This document shows, piece by piece, positions 1 through 7,616 of a DNA stretch of 64,000 nucleotides (position 1 is the first letter of the stretch; every line of letters starts with the position of its first letter). A program made the translations under genes and the position numbers. Source of the stretch: Streptomyces bambusae (GTDB taxonomy: Bacteria; Actinomycetota; Actinomycetes; Streptomycetales; Streptomycetaceae); assembly GCF_020532645.1 (NCBI RefSeq), contig NZ_JAJAUZ010000014.1, positions 1 to 64,000 of the forward strand. The letters run 5' to 3'. The notes beneath the pieces are model-generated. The model was not told the DNA's origin. It saw only the letters and a list, made by a program, of their open reading frames with translations, and searched no databases.

Positions 1-60
1 CCGGGGGGGGGGGGGGGGGGCGGGGGCGCCCCCCCCCCCCCCCCCCCCCCCCACGCGGGG
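1..60. repeat. G18 / C24 homopolymer inverted repeat
   Basis: An 18-base G run (3-20), a short mixed spacer and a 24-base C run (29-52) form a potential hairpin just beyond the stop codon of the minus-strand TetR gene, so it could act as its terminator. Homopolymers this long are rare even in Streptomyces and are prone to sequencing or assembly error, so the exact lengths should be treated as uncertain. Confidence 0.6.
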
Positions 61-61
61 T

Positions 62-895
62 TCAGGAGCCCGGTGCCGCGGTCGGCGCCGGGCGGCCCTT
101 GCGGGTGGTGTCCGGGCGCCGGCCCCGGCCGGGGCGGGGCGCGGAGAAGGCCGCGGCGCCCGTGCCGCCGGTGGTGGCGCCCGCGGGACCGGTGCCGTTG
201 GCCGGGGCGGCGGATGCGGAACCGTCGGGGGAGGCCGGCGCCGGACCGCCGTCGGCGGCGTGGTCCGCAGGGTCGGGCACGAGGACGTCCTCGGCGTCCT
301 CGGCGGGGGCCAGGATGCCGGTGAGGACCAGCCGCCAGATCCGCTCCAGCAGTTCGCCGCTGCCCTCCGCCGGCGCGGGCGCGCCGGTGTCGCGCTGCCG
401 GCGGGCCAGGATCTCCGCGCCCGTCACCAGGTGCGCGGCCAGCGCCGCCACCGTCTCGGGGTGCGCGCTCGGCCGCAACCGGCCTTCGTCACGCGCCTGC
501 CGGACCAGATCGCGGGCGGCAGGCACCCACAGGTCCGACCACTGCGGGGCACCGGGGCGCTCCCGCTCCAGGCGTACGAGGGCCCGTACCGCCGGGTCGT
601 TCTCGACCAGCCGGGTCAGCTCCAGGGTGAGGGCCACCAGCCGGCGCAGCGGGGGCGTGCGGCGGGTGCGGATCCGCTCGACGGCCGTCCCGACCGCTGC
701 GTTCCCGACCTCCTCCACTGCGCGTGCGAGCTCCTCCTTCGACGAGAAGTGGAACGTCAGGCCGCCGCTGGAGATGCCGGCCGCTCTGCAGATCCGCGAC
801 AGGGACGCACCGGCATAGCCGTCGCGGTCGAACTGCTCGGCTGCGGCGCGGACGAGGGAACTGCGGCTCCTCGCGGCCCTTTCCTGCTTCACCAT
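62..895 (-). CDS. TetR-family regulator, gamma-butyrolactone-receptor (ArpA/ScbR) type
   Basis: Predicted 277-aa DNA-binding repressor. The N-terminal helix-turn-helix (about residues 8-55, with AAGISSGGLTFHFSSKEEL) is typical of TetR proteins of the ArpA/ScbR group, which release DNA on binding gamma-butyrolactone-like signals. The rest is a helical ligand-binding domain followed by a low-complexity Ala/Gly/Pro tail of about 60 residues. The ATG at 895 is chosen because GGAG lies 6-7 nt upstream and the HTH follows at once; the open frame extends further upstream but looks non-coding. It is divergent from the transposase-like gene, and two near-palindromes in the shared spacer (956-967, 975-986) are candidate autoregulatory operators. 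Family call is firm; the ligand is unknown. Confidence 0.85.
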   Translation of the reverse strand: MVKQERAARSRSSLVRAAAEQFDRDGYAGASLSRICRAAGISSGGLTFHFSSKEELARAVEEVGNAAVGTAVERIRTRRTPPLRRLVALTLELTRLVENDPAVRALVRLERERPGAPQWSDLWVPAARDLVRQARDEGRLRPSAHPETVAALAAHLVTGAEILARRQRDTGAPAPAEGSGELLERIWRLVLTGILAPAEDAEDVLVPDPADHAADGGPAPASPDGSASAAPANGTGPAGATTGGTGAAAFSAPRPGRGRRPDTTRKGRPAPTAAPGS

Positions 896-955
896 GATCA
901 CTCCGGGGGGGATTCGTCCCAGCGTGCGCGGATCCGCGGGCCGAAGGCAACGCAG

Positions 956-986
956 AGTTGCCGAAGTGCCTCCGACTTGGCGAAGT
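956..986. promoter_or_regulatory. Paired near-palindromes, candidate TetR operator
   Basis: AGTTGCCGAAGT (956-967) and ACTTGGCGAAGT (975-986) are near-palindromic 12-mers 19 bp apart in the divergent promoter region. A third copy, ACTTGCCGAAGT, lies at 6361-6372 ahead of the enediyne operon. Inferred to be sites for the TetR regulator encoded next door. Confidence 0.45.
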
Positions 987-1103
987 GGCGGCGAACGGCC
1001 CGCGCCGGGAACCCCACTGTGCCGACCGCTGGAAAAAAAGAGAACGATCGCTATGCTAATCAGCGTGTTCGCCTGGACGGTTGATGGAGAAGGGGAACGT
1101 GCC

Positions 1104-2303
1104 ATGGCAGCCAACGACCTGACCCGTGCTCGGGTGCCGGTGTCCGTGATAACCGAGCAGATCTTCGGGCACCTGCCGCGCGCCGATCAGCGGCACTGGG
1201 CCCAGGCGTACCTCCAGGGCCTGCTGACGACGGAGGGCAAGAAGTCCGTACGCCGCATCGCGGCGACCGTGTCCGACTCCCCGACCGCCTCGCAGTCGAT
1301 GCACCAGTTCGTCAACGCCAGCCCCTGGGAGTGGGCGCCGGCGCGCACCGAGCTGATGCGCTGGGTCGAGCGGCGGCTGGCGCCGAAGGCCTGGGTGCTG
1401 GAGGCCGCGGTGCTGCGCAAGCGCGGCGACCACTCCTGCGGGGTGCACCGGCGCTTCGTGCCGGAGACCGGCCGCTCGGTGAACTGCCAGGTCGGTGTGG
1501 GGGCGTTCCTCACCAACGGCACCGACTCGGTGCCCACCGACTGGGGGCTGCTGCTGCCCGGCAGCTGGGCCACCGACGAGGCGCGCCGGTCCCGCGCCCG
1601 GGTGCCGGCCGGCGTCGCGCACCGGGCCATCGAGCAGCACGCGCTGGACCTCGTCGACGGCATGGGCGCCGGGACGCACCTGAGCGCGCCGCCGATCGTC
1701 GCCGACCTCAGCTCGCACGCGGGCGCCGCCTCCCTGGTGCGGGGGCTGAGCGCGCGGGGCCGCGACTTCGTCGTCGCGGTGTCCGGCCGTACGCCGGTGG
1801 TGCCGGGCTCGCACCTGATGGCGAACCAGGCGTACGCCGGGGACATGCCGGCGGCCGTCGAGGCGCAGCGGTTCTTCGAGCTGAAGACCGGCAGCCACCT
1901 GCGGATGGACTCCATCGGGGTGGCCGGCCGCGAGGGCCGGCCGGGCCGGGCGTCCGTGATGACGGGCCTGGTGCGGCTGCCGGAGGCGCGGCTCGGCCGG
2001 CAGGCGCAGCAGCACACGTACCGGCTGTTCGCGGTCCGGCAGTACGCGGGCCGGCGCTCGACCCGGATGTGGCTGACGAACATGGTGCACCGGCGCACCG
2101 AGGAACTGGTGGCGCTGGCGCAGCTGCACCGGCGTGCCGGGGCGACCGTGCAGACCCTGGAGCAGGACTTCGGCCTGCTCGACTTCGAAGGCCGGTCGTA
2201 CCCGGGGTGGCACCACCACATGACGCTGGTGTCGGTGGCCTACGCGTACAGCCGCCTGGAGCTGCCCGGTGACGCCGCGATGGCCGCGGTCCGCACCGCC
2301 TGA
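1104..2303 (+). CDS. IS701-family transposase homologue, probably catalytically dead
   Basis: 399-aa protein resembling IS701-type DDE transposases: an N-terminal domain (about 20-80), then a DDE-like core from about residue 90. The first catalytic Asp normally sits in a WxLD(D/E)TG(F)-like stretch. Here the equivalent reads WVLEAAVLRKRG, followed by the conserved NCQVGVGAFL, so that Asp is replaced by Glu and its neighbours are changed. The second motif (PPIVADLSSHAG) keeps an Asp. No terminal inverted repeats or target duplication were seen around the gene. It has its own RBS (AAGGGGA, 7 nt from ATG 1104), a divergent promoter and a strong terminator, as a resident gene would. A domesticated, possibly regulatory role is inferred; a decayed IS copy is the alternative. 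Confidence 0.7.
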   Translation: MAANDLTRARVPVSVITEQIFGHLPRADQRHWAQAYLQGLLTTEGKKSVRRIAATVSDSPTASQSMHQFVNASPWEWAPARTELMRWVERRLAPKAWVLEAAVLRKRGDHSCGVHRRFVPETGRSVNCQVGVGAFLTNGTDSVPTDWGLLLPGSWATDEARRSRARVPAGVAHRAIEQHALDLVDGMGAGTHLSAPPIVADLSSHAGAASLVRGLSARGRDFVVAVSGRTPVVPGSHLMANQAYAGDMPAAVEAQRFFELKTGSHLRMDSIGVAGREGRPGRASVMTGLVRLPEARLGRQAQQHTYRLFAVRQYAGRRSTRMWLTNMVHRRTEELVALAQLHRRAGATVQTLEQDFGLLDFEGRSYPGWHHHMTLVSVAYAYSRLELPGDAAMAAVRTA

Positions 2304-2313
2304 ACGCCCGACC

Positions 2314-2364
2314 GCCCCGCTCCTGCGTTCTCCATCCCCCCGTAACGCAGGAGCGGGGCCTTTT
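2314..2364 (+). terminator. Rho-independent terminator after the transposase homologue
   Basis: Perfect 16-bp stem (2314-2329 with 2344-2359), 14-nt loop, followed by CTTTT. Confidence 0.85.
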
Positions 2365-2413
2365 GCACGTCCGCACGGAAGTACTGCACGAGCACCACGG
2401 AAGGAAGCCGGCG

Positions 2414-2806
2414 TTGAAGTACGTCGCGATGATCTACGGGAACCAGGAGCTGTGGGACACGGTCCCCGCCGAGGAGTGGCCCGCTGCGCTCGCCCGGCAG
2501 GAGGCGTTCAACCGGAAGTACCGGGAGAGCGGCGAACTGCTCGGCGCCTACGGCCTGGCGGACGCGTCCGCGGCCCGCCTGGTGCGCCGCGAGGGCGGGC
2601 TGCCGGCGGTCACCGACGGCCCCTACCTGGAGACCAAGGAGTACCTCGCGAGCTTCTACCTGCTGGACTGCGCGGGGCCGCAGCGGGCCCAGGAGATCGC
2701 CGCCGACCTGCCGTTCGCCGACGTCCGGCCGGTGGAGCTGTGGCCCGTGCTGCACGCGGACGGGGATGCGGGCGGGGACGGGGACGCGGACGGCGGCGGC
2801 GCGTGA
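2414..2806 (+). CDS. YCII-related (DGPF-domain) protein
   Basis: 130-aa small protein of the YCII/DGPF family, recognised by the VTDGPYLETKEYLASFYLLD segment that contains the DGP motif. The TTG at 2414 is preferred because GGAAGGAAG lies about 7 nt upstream and it gives the usual LKYVAMIYG family start; an upstream TTG at 2363 falls inside the preceding terminator. The stop overlaps the GTG of the sigma factor (GTGA). DGPF proteins paired with ECF sigma factors carrying a C-terminal extension are the known context of the ECF42 group. The last 20 residues are Gly/Asp-rich low complexity. Confidence 0.8.
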   Translation: MKYVAMIYGNQELWDTVPAEEWPAALARQEAFNRKYRESGELLGAYGLADASAARLVRREGGLPAVTDGPYLETKEYLASFYLLDCAGPQRAQEIAADLPFADVRPVELWPVLHADGDAGGDGDADGGGA

Positions 2807-4070
2807 GCGGACCGCAGGGGTACGAGGAGCTGCTGCGGGAGGCGGCGCCGCCGGTCCTCGGCGCCCTGGTGCGGCGGTACGGGAACTTCGACGCGTGCGA
2901 GGACGCCGTGCAGGAGGCGCTGCTGGCGGCCGCACGGCAGTGGCCCGCCGAGGGCGTCCCCGGCAACCCGCGGGGCTGGCTGTACACCGTCGCCACCCGC
3001 CGCCTCGTCGACGAGCTGCGCCGGGAGTCGGCCCGGCGGCGGCGCGAGGACGCCCTGGCGCAGGCCCGGCCGCCGTCCGCGCTGCCCGGCCCGGAGGCCG
3101 ACGCATGCCGGAGACCGACCGGGACGACTCGCTCGCCCTGCTGTTCCTGTGCTGCCATCCCGCGCTGTCCTCGCCGAGCCGGGTCGCGCTCACCCTGCGC
3201 GCCGTCGGCGGCCTGACGACCACGCAGATCGCCGCCGCCTTCCTGGTGCCCGAGGCGACCATGGCCCAGCGGATCAGCCGGGCCAAGCAGACCGTGAAGA
3301 ACTCCGGCCTGCGGTTCGCGGTGCCCGAGGGGGATGCGGCCACGGCCCGGCTGGCCGAGGTGCAGCACGTCCTCTACCTGGTGTTCAACGAGGGCTACAC
3401 GGCGGCGGGCGGGGCGGACCTGACCGCGCCGGAGCTGTCCGCCGAGGCGATCCGGCTCGCCCGGCTGCTGCACCGGCTGGTGCCCGACGACTGCGAGACC
3501 GCCGGACTGCTGGCCCTGATGCTGCTCACCGAGGCGCGCCGGCCGGCCCGGACCGGGCCCGGCGGGGACCTGGTGCCCCTGGCCGAACAGGACCGGACGC
3601 GGTGGAACCGGGCGCTGGTCGAGGAGGGCACGGAGCTGATCGGCCGGACCCTGCCGCGCGGCCGGGTCGGCCCGTACCAGCTGCAGGCGGCCGTCGCCGC
3701 CGTCCACGACGAGGCGGAGAGCGTCGGGGACACCGACTGGCCGCAGGTCCTCGCCCTGTACGAGCTGCTGGAACGGGTGGAGCCGAACCCGGTGGCCACG
3801 CTCAACAAGGCGGTCGCCGTGGCCATGGTGCACGGCCCGGCCGCCGGGCTCGGGGTGCTCGACGAGCTGGCCGGGGACCCGCGGGTCGCGGCCCACCACC
3901 GGCTCGCGGCCACCCGGGGTCACCTGCTGGAACTCCTCGGCCGGGACGCGGCGGCCGCGGACGCCTTCCGGGCGGCGGCCCGGGGCACGGCCAGTGCGCC
4001 GGAGCGCCGGCACCTGGAGGGCCGGGCGGCACGGCTCACGCCTGCGCGTCAGCCTGCCGCAGGTGCCTGA
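2803..4070 (+). pseudogene. ECF sigma factor (ECF42-like, with TPR-type extension), frameshifted
   Basis: The gene is split over two frames. From GTG 2803 the first frame encodes sigma region 2 (VSGPQGYEELL; the DACEDAVQEALLAAARQW and GWLYTVATRRLVDELR stretches). From about 3105 a different frame continues with ETDRDDSLALLFLCCHPALS, region 4 (GGLTTTQIAAAFLVPEATMA) and a long helical C-terminal extension ending at 4070. The switch falls at about 3098-3110, and one missing base would restore a single protein of about 420 aa. The arrangement with the DGPF gene fits ECF42-type sigma factors. Either a real frameshift has inactivated it or there is a single-base sequence error; both halves look well preserved, so the event is recent or artefactual. 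Confidence 0.75.
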
Positions 4071-4611
4071 GCAGGACGACCCGCGAGTCGAACGTGCGGG
4101 TCTCGACGAGCTCCAGGCCGGTGCGCCGGTCCTGCTCGCGGAAGACGGGCTTGCCACCGCCCAGGACCACCGGGTGCACGCAGATCCGGAACTCGTCGAC
4201 CAGGCCGTGCCCGGTGAGGAACGTGGCCAGTTCGGAGCCGCCGAACAGGACCAGGTCGGCGCCGGACTCCTTGAGGGCGGTCAGCTGCGCGACGACGTCC
4301 GTGCCGATCACCCGGGTGTTCCAGTCGGCCTTCTCCAGGGTGCGGGACACGACGACCTTGGGGGCCTTGCGCCAGAGCGGGGCGAACGCGAGGTCGTGCT
4401 CGTGGGTCGAGTACTCCTCGGCCTTCGGCCAGAAGCCCGACATCAGATCCCAGACCTTCCGGCCGTACAGGAACACCGTGTTCTCGCCCGAGGTCAGCTC
4501 GTGGGAGTACGCGGAGAGCTCCGGGCCCATGGCCGGCCAGTCGAACTCGCCGCCGGGGCCCTCGATGAAGCCGTCGAGGGACTGGTGGACGAAGTGGATG
4601 AGGCGGCCCAT
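4036..4611 (-). CDS. RibD/dihydrofolate-reductase-fold family protein
   Basis: 191-aa protein of the RibD C-terminal/DHFR-like fold found in many small actinobacterial oxidoreductases. Typical features are the start MGRLIHFVHQSLDGFIEGPG, a central FLYGRKVWDLMSGFWP stretch, and the late VLFGGSELATFLTGHGLVDE and VHPVVLGGGKPVF segments that shape the NADPH-binding half. It probably binds NADPH; the substrate is unknown. Its 3' end overlaps the convergent sigma-factor gene by 35 bp. There is no obvious link to enediyne biosynthesis. Confidence 0.75.
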   Translation of the reverse strand: MGRLIHFVHQSLDGFIEGPGGEFDWPAMGPELSAYSHELTSGENTVFLYGRKVWDLMSGFWPKAEEYSTHEHDLAFAPLWRKAPKVVVSRTLEKADWNTRVIGTDVVAQLTALKESGADLVLFGGSELATFLTGHGLVDEFRICVHPVVLGGGKPVFREQDRRTGLELVETRTFDSRVVLLRHLRQADAQA

Positions 4612-4751
4612 GGCTGGCTCCTGTCGGTGCGGGTGCGGCGCCGTTGTGGCGCGCTGTCACCCGTAAGTCGGAGCCGGGGCCGGGGTCTCTACACGGTGGT
4701 GGAGGGAAATCCGGGGATCTTTTCCGGGGCCGGGGCCGGGGCCGGGGCGCC

Positions 4752-5192
4752 TCAGGCGCGGGCGCGGGTGCGCGGTGGCATCAGGTGGCGGTGGGCCAGG
4801 AGGGCCAGGAGGCCGTAGCCGACCAGGAGGAGGGCCGCGGTGAAGATCCATTCGCGGGAGCCCCCGGGCCGGTAGACCCGGCCCGGGTTGCCCACGTCCA
4901 CCGCTTCGGCGGAGCGGCCGACGGCCAGGGAGCCGCGGCCGCTGCCGTACAGGGTGATGTCCTCGCGTTCGACCGACCCGTCGGCGGACTTGAACGTGCC
5001 GGACCACTCGCAGGTCTCGTGGCCGGGGTGGGCGATGCAGGTGAGCCGGCTTGCCGTGAACGAGCCCGCCACCCCGTCCGCCATCGCGGCCCGCGCCGCG
5101 TTGCCCACGTTGGGCAGCGCCACGTAGACCAGCAGGCAGGCGAAGGCCAGCAGGAGGGAGCCGGCGAATGCGGAGGGGCGGCGGGTGCTCAT
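4752..5192 (-). CDS. Small membrane protein of unknown function
   Basis: 146-aa protein with an N-terminal hydrophobic segment (residues about 10-30) and a second near the C-terminus (about 113-133), separated by a soluble, probably extracytoplasmic domain with two Cys (TCIAHPGHETCEW) that could form a disulphide. The tail is basic (PPRTRARA). No family recognised. It is followed 19 bp upstream in the same orientation by the next membrane gene, so the two may be co-transcribed. Confidence 0.55.
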   Translation of the reverse strand: MSTRRPSAFAGSLLLAFACLLVYVALPNVGNAARAAMADGVAGSFTASRLTCIAHPGHETCEWSGTFKSADGSVEREDITLYGSGRGSLAVGRSAEAVDVGNPGRVYRPGGSREWIFTAALLLVGYGLLALLAHRHLMPPRTRARA

Positions 5193-5211
5193 GGCCTGGT
5201 CTGCCGTTCCG

Positions 5212-5775
5212 TCAGGCCGTCAGGGCGCAGTCGCACTTGGCGGTGGCGTTGTCCGCCCGGTCCCGGCGGGTGTGCAGCCACATCGCGACGATCATCGGGA
5301 GGGTGACGATCGCGTTGTAGAAGAGGTGCAGCTCCACACGGGGGAACGCGAGCTGGAGGATGCTGGTGGGGACGGCCTTGCCCGCGATGTACGCGCCGGC
5401 CAGTGCCTGGCACAGCAGCAGCAGGTGCTCGAAGTGGTGCCAGACCTGGATGCCCAGGGTGACGTTCCACCACTTGCGGGAGGCACCGGTGAAGCCGCGG
5501 CGGAAGAGGATGAAGCCGACGAGCATGACGACCGCGTACCCGTAGTGCATCCACTCGGACTTCACCAGCCACGGGAACGGCACGCCGAGCACGCCGCGGG
5601 CTTCCGGAACCTTCCAGCCGAGCATGTAGATCTGGATGGCCTGGGCGAGGTGCTCGGCCCAGTGGGCCAGCACGATGACCAGGAAGATCCGCAGGCCCAC
5701 CTTGTGGAACCTGCTGTTGAGCGTCTCCATGAAACCGGTCTTCGCGGCGGACGGTGCATGCGTTCCGGTTGCCAT
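5212..5775 (-). CDS. His-rich integral membrane protein
   Basis: 187-aa protein with about four to five hydrophobic helices. Histidines lie in or beside the helices: LAHWAEHLAQ, EWMHYGY, QVWHHFEHLLLL, VELHLFYN and AMWLHTRR. That pattern suggests a buried metal or haem site, though no family is recognised. The ATG at 5775 lies about 105 bp from the putative HxlR operator and is divergent from the HxlR gene, a classic target arrangement. The C-terminus is cytosolic and Cys-containing (KCDCALTA). Function unknown; a role in resistance or oxidative chemistry is only a guess. Confidence 0.6.
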   Translation of the reverse strand: MATGTHAPSAAKTGFMETLNSRFHKVGLRIFLVIVLAHWAEHLAQAIQIYMLGWKVPEARGVLGVPFPWLVKSEWMHYGYAVVMLVGFILFRRGFTGASRKWWNVTLGIQVWHHFEHLLLLCQALAGAYIAGKAVPTSILQLAFPRVELHLFYNAIVTLPMIVAMWLHTRRDRADNATAKCDCALTA

Positions 5776-5880
5776 CGGGGGGCCTCCAGCCTCGGTATTT
5801 TTCCGGAGGCTATCTCAGCAGCGGACGGCCCGAAGCGGCTTCTTTCGGATTGCGGACTTTCGGTCAGCCGAAAATCAGAG

Positions 5881-5902
5881 GGTCCTTTCAAGCAACTCAC
5901 CC
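5881..5902. promoter_or_regulatory. Putative HxlR operator 1
   Basis: Read on the minus strand this is GGGTGAGTTGCTTGAAAGG; it ends 16 nt before the HxlR start codon. Similar elements occur at 24683-24707, 25346-25366 and 25447-25471. Confidence 0.55.
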
Positions 5903-5917
5903 GCTATTTTGGGCAGC

Positions 5918-6361
5918 ATGCTGAAGAGGACCTATGAAGGCCAGGACTGCAATCTCGCGCGCTCGCTGGAGGTGATCGGCGAGCGCTGGAGCCTGCTGAT
6001 CGTCCGTTCCGCGCTGCTCGGCGTGAAGCGTTTCGACGGCTTTATGGGGCAATTCCCGATCGCCCGTAATGTCCTGACGGCCCGGCTCGCCCGGCTCGTG
6101 GAGCTCGGGATCATGGAGAAGGTGCCCTATCAGGACAAGCCGGTGCGGCACGAGTACCCGTTGACTCCCATGGGGCGCGATCTCGCCACCGCCGTCATCG
6201 CCCTGATGCAGTGGGGTGACCGCAATCTGCCGTTGGAAGAGGGGCCGCCGCGGCGGGCCGAACACATCGGCTGCGACGGCCATGTGCACGTGCGCCTCGA
6301 CTGTGAAAGGTGTGACCGGGATGTCGCAGGGGAAGAAGTAGCGGTTCGGCGTATTCGCTGA
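5918..6361 (+). CDS. HxlR-family transcriptional regulator
   Basis: 147-aa winged-helix regulator. The family signature is clear: CNLARSLEVIGERWSLLIVR at the start, then the recognition region FPIARNVLTARLARLVELGI and the wing YPLTPMGRDLATAVIALMQW. The C-terminal tail has a CERC pair. ATG 5918 is chosen because it gives the standard family N-terminus; the upstream Shine-Dalgarno is weak (GGGC). The putative operator immediately upstream suggests autoregulation. Matching elements precede the second thioesterase and the MDMPI-fold gene, which are the likely regulon. The effector is unknown. Confidence 0.85.
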   Translation: MLKRTYEGQDCNLARSLEVIGERWSLLIVRSALLGVKRFDGFMGQFPIARNVLTARLARLVELGIMEKVPYQDKPVRHEYPLTPMGRDLATAVIALMQWGDRNLPLEEGPPRRAEHIGCDGHVHVRLDCERCDRDVAGEEVAVRRIR

Positions 6362-6372
6362 CTTGCCGAAGT
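6361..6372. promoter_or_regulatory. Near-palindrome shared with the TetR promoter region
   Basis: ACTTGCCGAAGT, 11 of 12 identical to the element at 975-986. It sits at the end of the HxlR gene and about 57 bp upstream of the activator element that precedes the enediyne operon. Possible TetR-regulator site controlling entry into the core operon. Confidence 0.4.
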
Positions 6373-6428
6373 AGTGCCGAAAGTCGCTGCGGGACCCGCT
6401 TAATGGGCTGAAGTGCGGAACGAGTTAC

Positions 6429-6470
6429 GCACTTCCGAAGATGCCTCGTGCTATAGCGGCTGAGGACGAT
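6429..6470 (+). promoter_or_regulatory. Cluster promoter P1 (enediyne core operon)
   Basis: Activator element GCACTTCCGAAGATGC (6429-6444), 20-nt gap, -10-like GACGAT (6465-6470). Predicted start about 40 nt before the GTG of the first UnbL gene. Confidence 0.65.
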
Positions 6471-6517
6471 TGGGCCTCCCGCCACCAACCCAGGTGGCCC
6501 CGCGTAGGAGGCGCGAC

Positions 6518-7504
6518 GTGGCAACGGCAACGGGAGCTCTCCGCAAGCTCCTCATGGCACCGTCCCTGTACGACGTGAGCTTCGCCGGCCGGGGGTTCCC
6601 GGTCACGGCGACGGCGGCCACCGCCCAGCTGGAGAGCATCCCGCAGGCGGTCGTCACCGGCTTCGAGTGGGGCATCGAGTCCCGCAACCTGTGGGAGACC
6701 GAGCGCCGGCTCTCCCTCGTCGACCCCGAGCTCCAGGGGTTCGCGTACGAGGGTGCGACCATGGCCGCCACCATCCGGGACGTGATGGGCCCGGGCCGCG
6801 GCCCCCGCACCCAGGAGCTGATGGAAGGCGCCAACGGGCGCCGCCACATCTTCCTCAACTACATCGGCATCGGCTTCGCCATGGCCAAGCTGCCCCGTCC
6901 GCTGTGGAAGAAGATCATGCCGGAGCTGCACGGCGACGAGTTCTACCCGCCGATGAGCTGGCTCGCCGTCGACGGCTACGGCTTCGACCGGGCGTACTTC
7001 GACACCCGCCGCTGGATCGACGAGCAGCGCCTGGACAGTCCGTACCCGTGGGACGGCCACCCCGGCTACTTCCAGCGCGCGTTCGACCAGGGGGTCGGGC
7101 GCGCGCTGTGGTTCATCCACGGCGCGCACGTCGACAACGTGACCGCGGCCGTGCTGCGGTTCGCCTCCGAGCGGCGGGCCGACCTGTGGGCCGGCGTCGG
7201 GCTGGCCGCCACCTTCGCCGGCTGCTCCACTCCGGAGGACCTGGCCGCGCTGTACTCCGCCAGCGGCGAGCACCGCGGGCACCTGGGGCAGGGCTCGGTG
7301 TTCGCCGCCAAGGCCCGGCACTTCTCGCGGACCGTCCCCGAGCACACCCGCACGGCCGTGCACGCGCTGGCCGGACTGACCGTCGAGCAGGCCGCCGCGC
7401 TCGCCGACGACGCCACCCCCGACCTCGGCTCCCAGGGCCCGGTGCCGGTGTACGAGCAGTGGCGCACCGCCGTGCGCGAGCAGCTCCTCGTGAATGCCGT
7501 TTGA
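6518..7504 (+). CDS. unbL: UnbL-like enediyne biosynthesis protein, DUF1702 (copy 1)
   Basis: 328-aa DUF1702 protein, one of the conserved unknowns of the minimal enediyne cassette (UnbL/UnbV/UnbU with PKS and thioesterase). Conserved stretches include LQGFAYEGATMAATIRD, LNYIGIGFAMAKLP, LAVDGYGFDRAYFDTRRW, FDQGVGRALWFIHGA and AGVGLAATFAG. The GTG at 6518 is chosen because TAGGAGG lies 6 nt upstream. Its role is unproven; cassette members are thought to act in converting the polyene chain to the enediyne core. It is the first gene of the core operon, and the next gene is a clear paralogue, so an ancestral duplication or a heteromeric partnership is likely. Confidence 0.88.
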   Translation: MATATGALRKLLMAPSLYDVSFAGRGFPVTATAATAQLESIPQAVVTGFEWGIESRNLWETERRLSLVDPELQGFAYEGATMAATIRDVMGPGRGPRTQELMEGANGRRHIFLNYIGIGFAMAKLPRPLWKKIMPELHGDEFYPPMSWLAVDGYGFDRAYFDTRRWIDEQRLDSPYPWDGHPGYFQRAFDQGVGRALWFIHGAHVDNVTAAVLRFASERRADLWAGVGLAATFAGCSTPEDLAALYSASGEHRGHLGQGSVFAAKARHFSRTVPEHTRTAVHALAGLTVEQAAALADDATPDLGSQGPVPVYEQWRTAVREQLLVNAV

Positions 7505-7616
7505 GCATTCCTGGAGTGGACGGCCCGTCGGCCGAACGTGATCGTTGGATCGGAATTCTGTAATTCGCACGGGAAATTCAGGGAAAGAGAAAAATACACG
7601 AGGGGCGGTTTGGAAC

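Noticed and set aside
1104..2303. An active insertion sequence at the cluster edge
   Set aside because: No terminal inverted repeats or target-site duplication were visible and the first catalytic Asp is missing.
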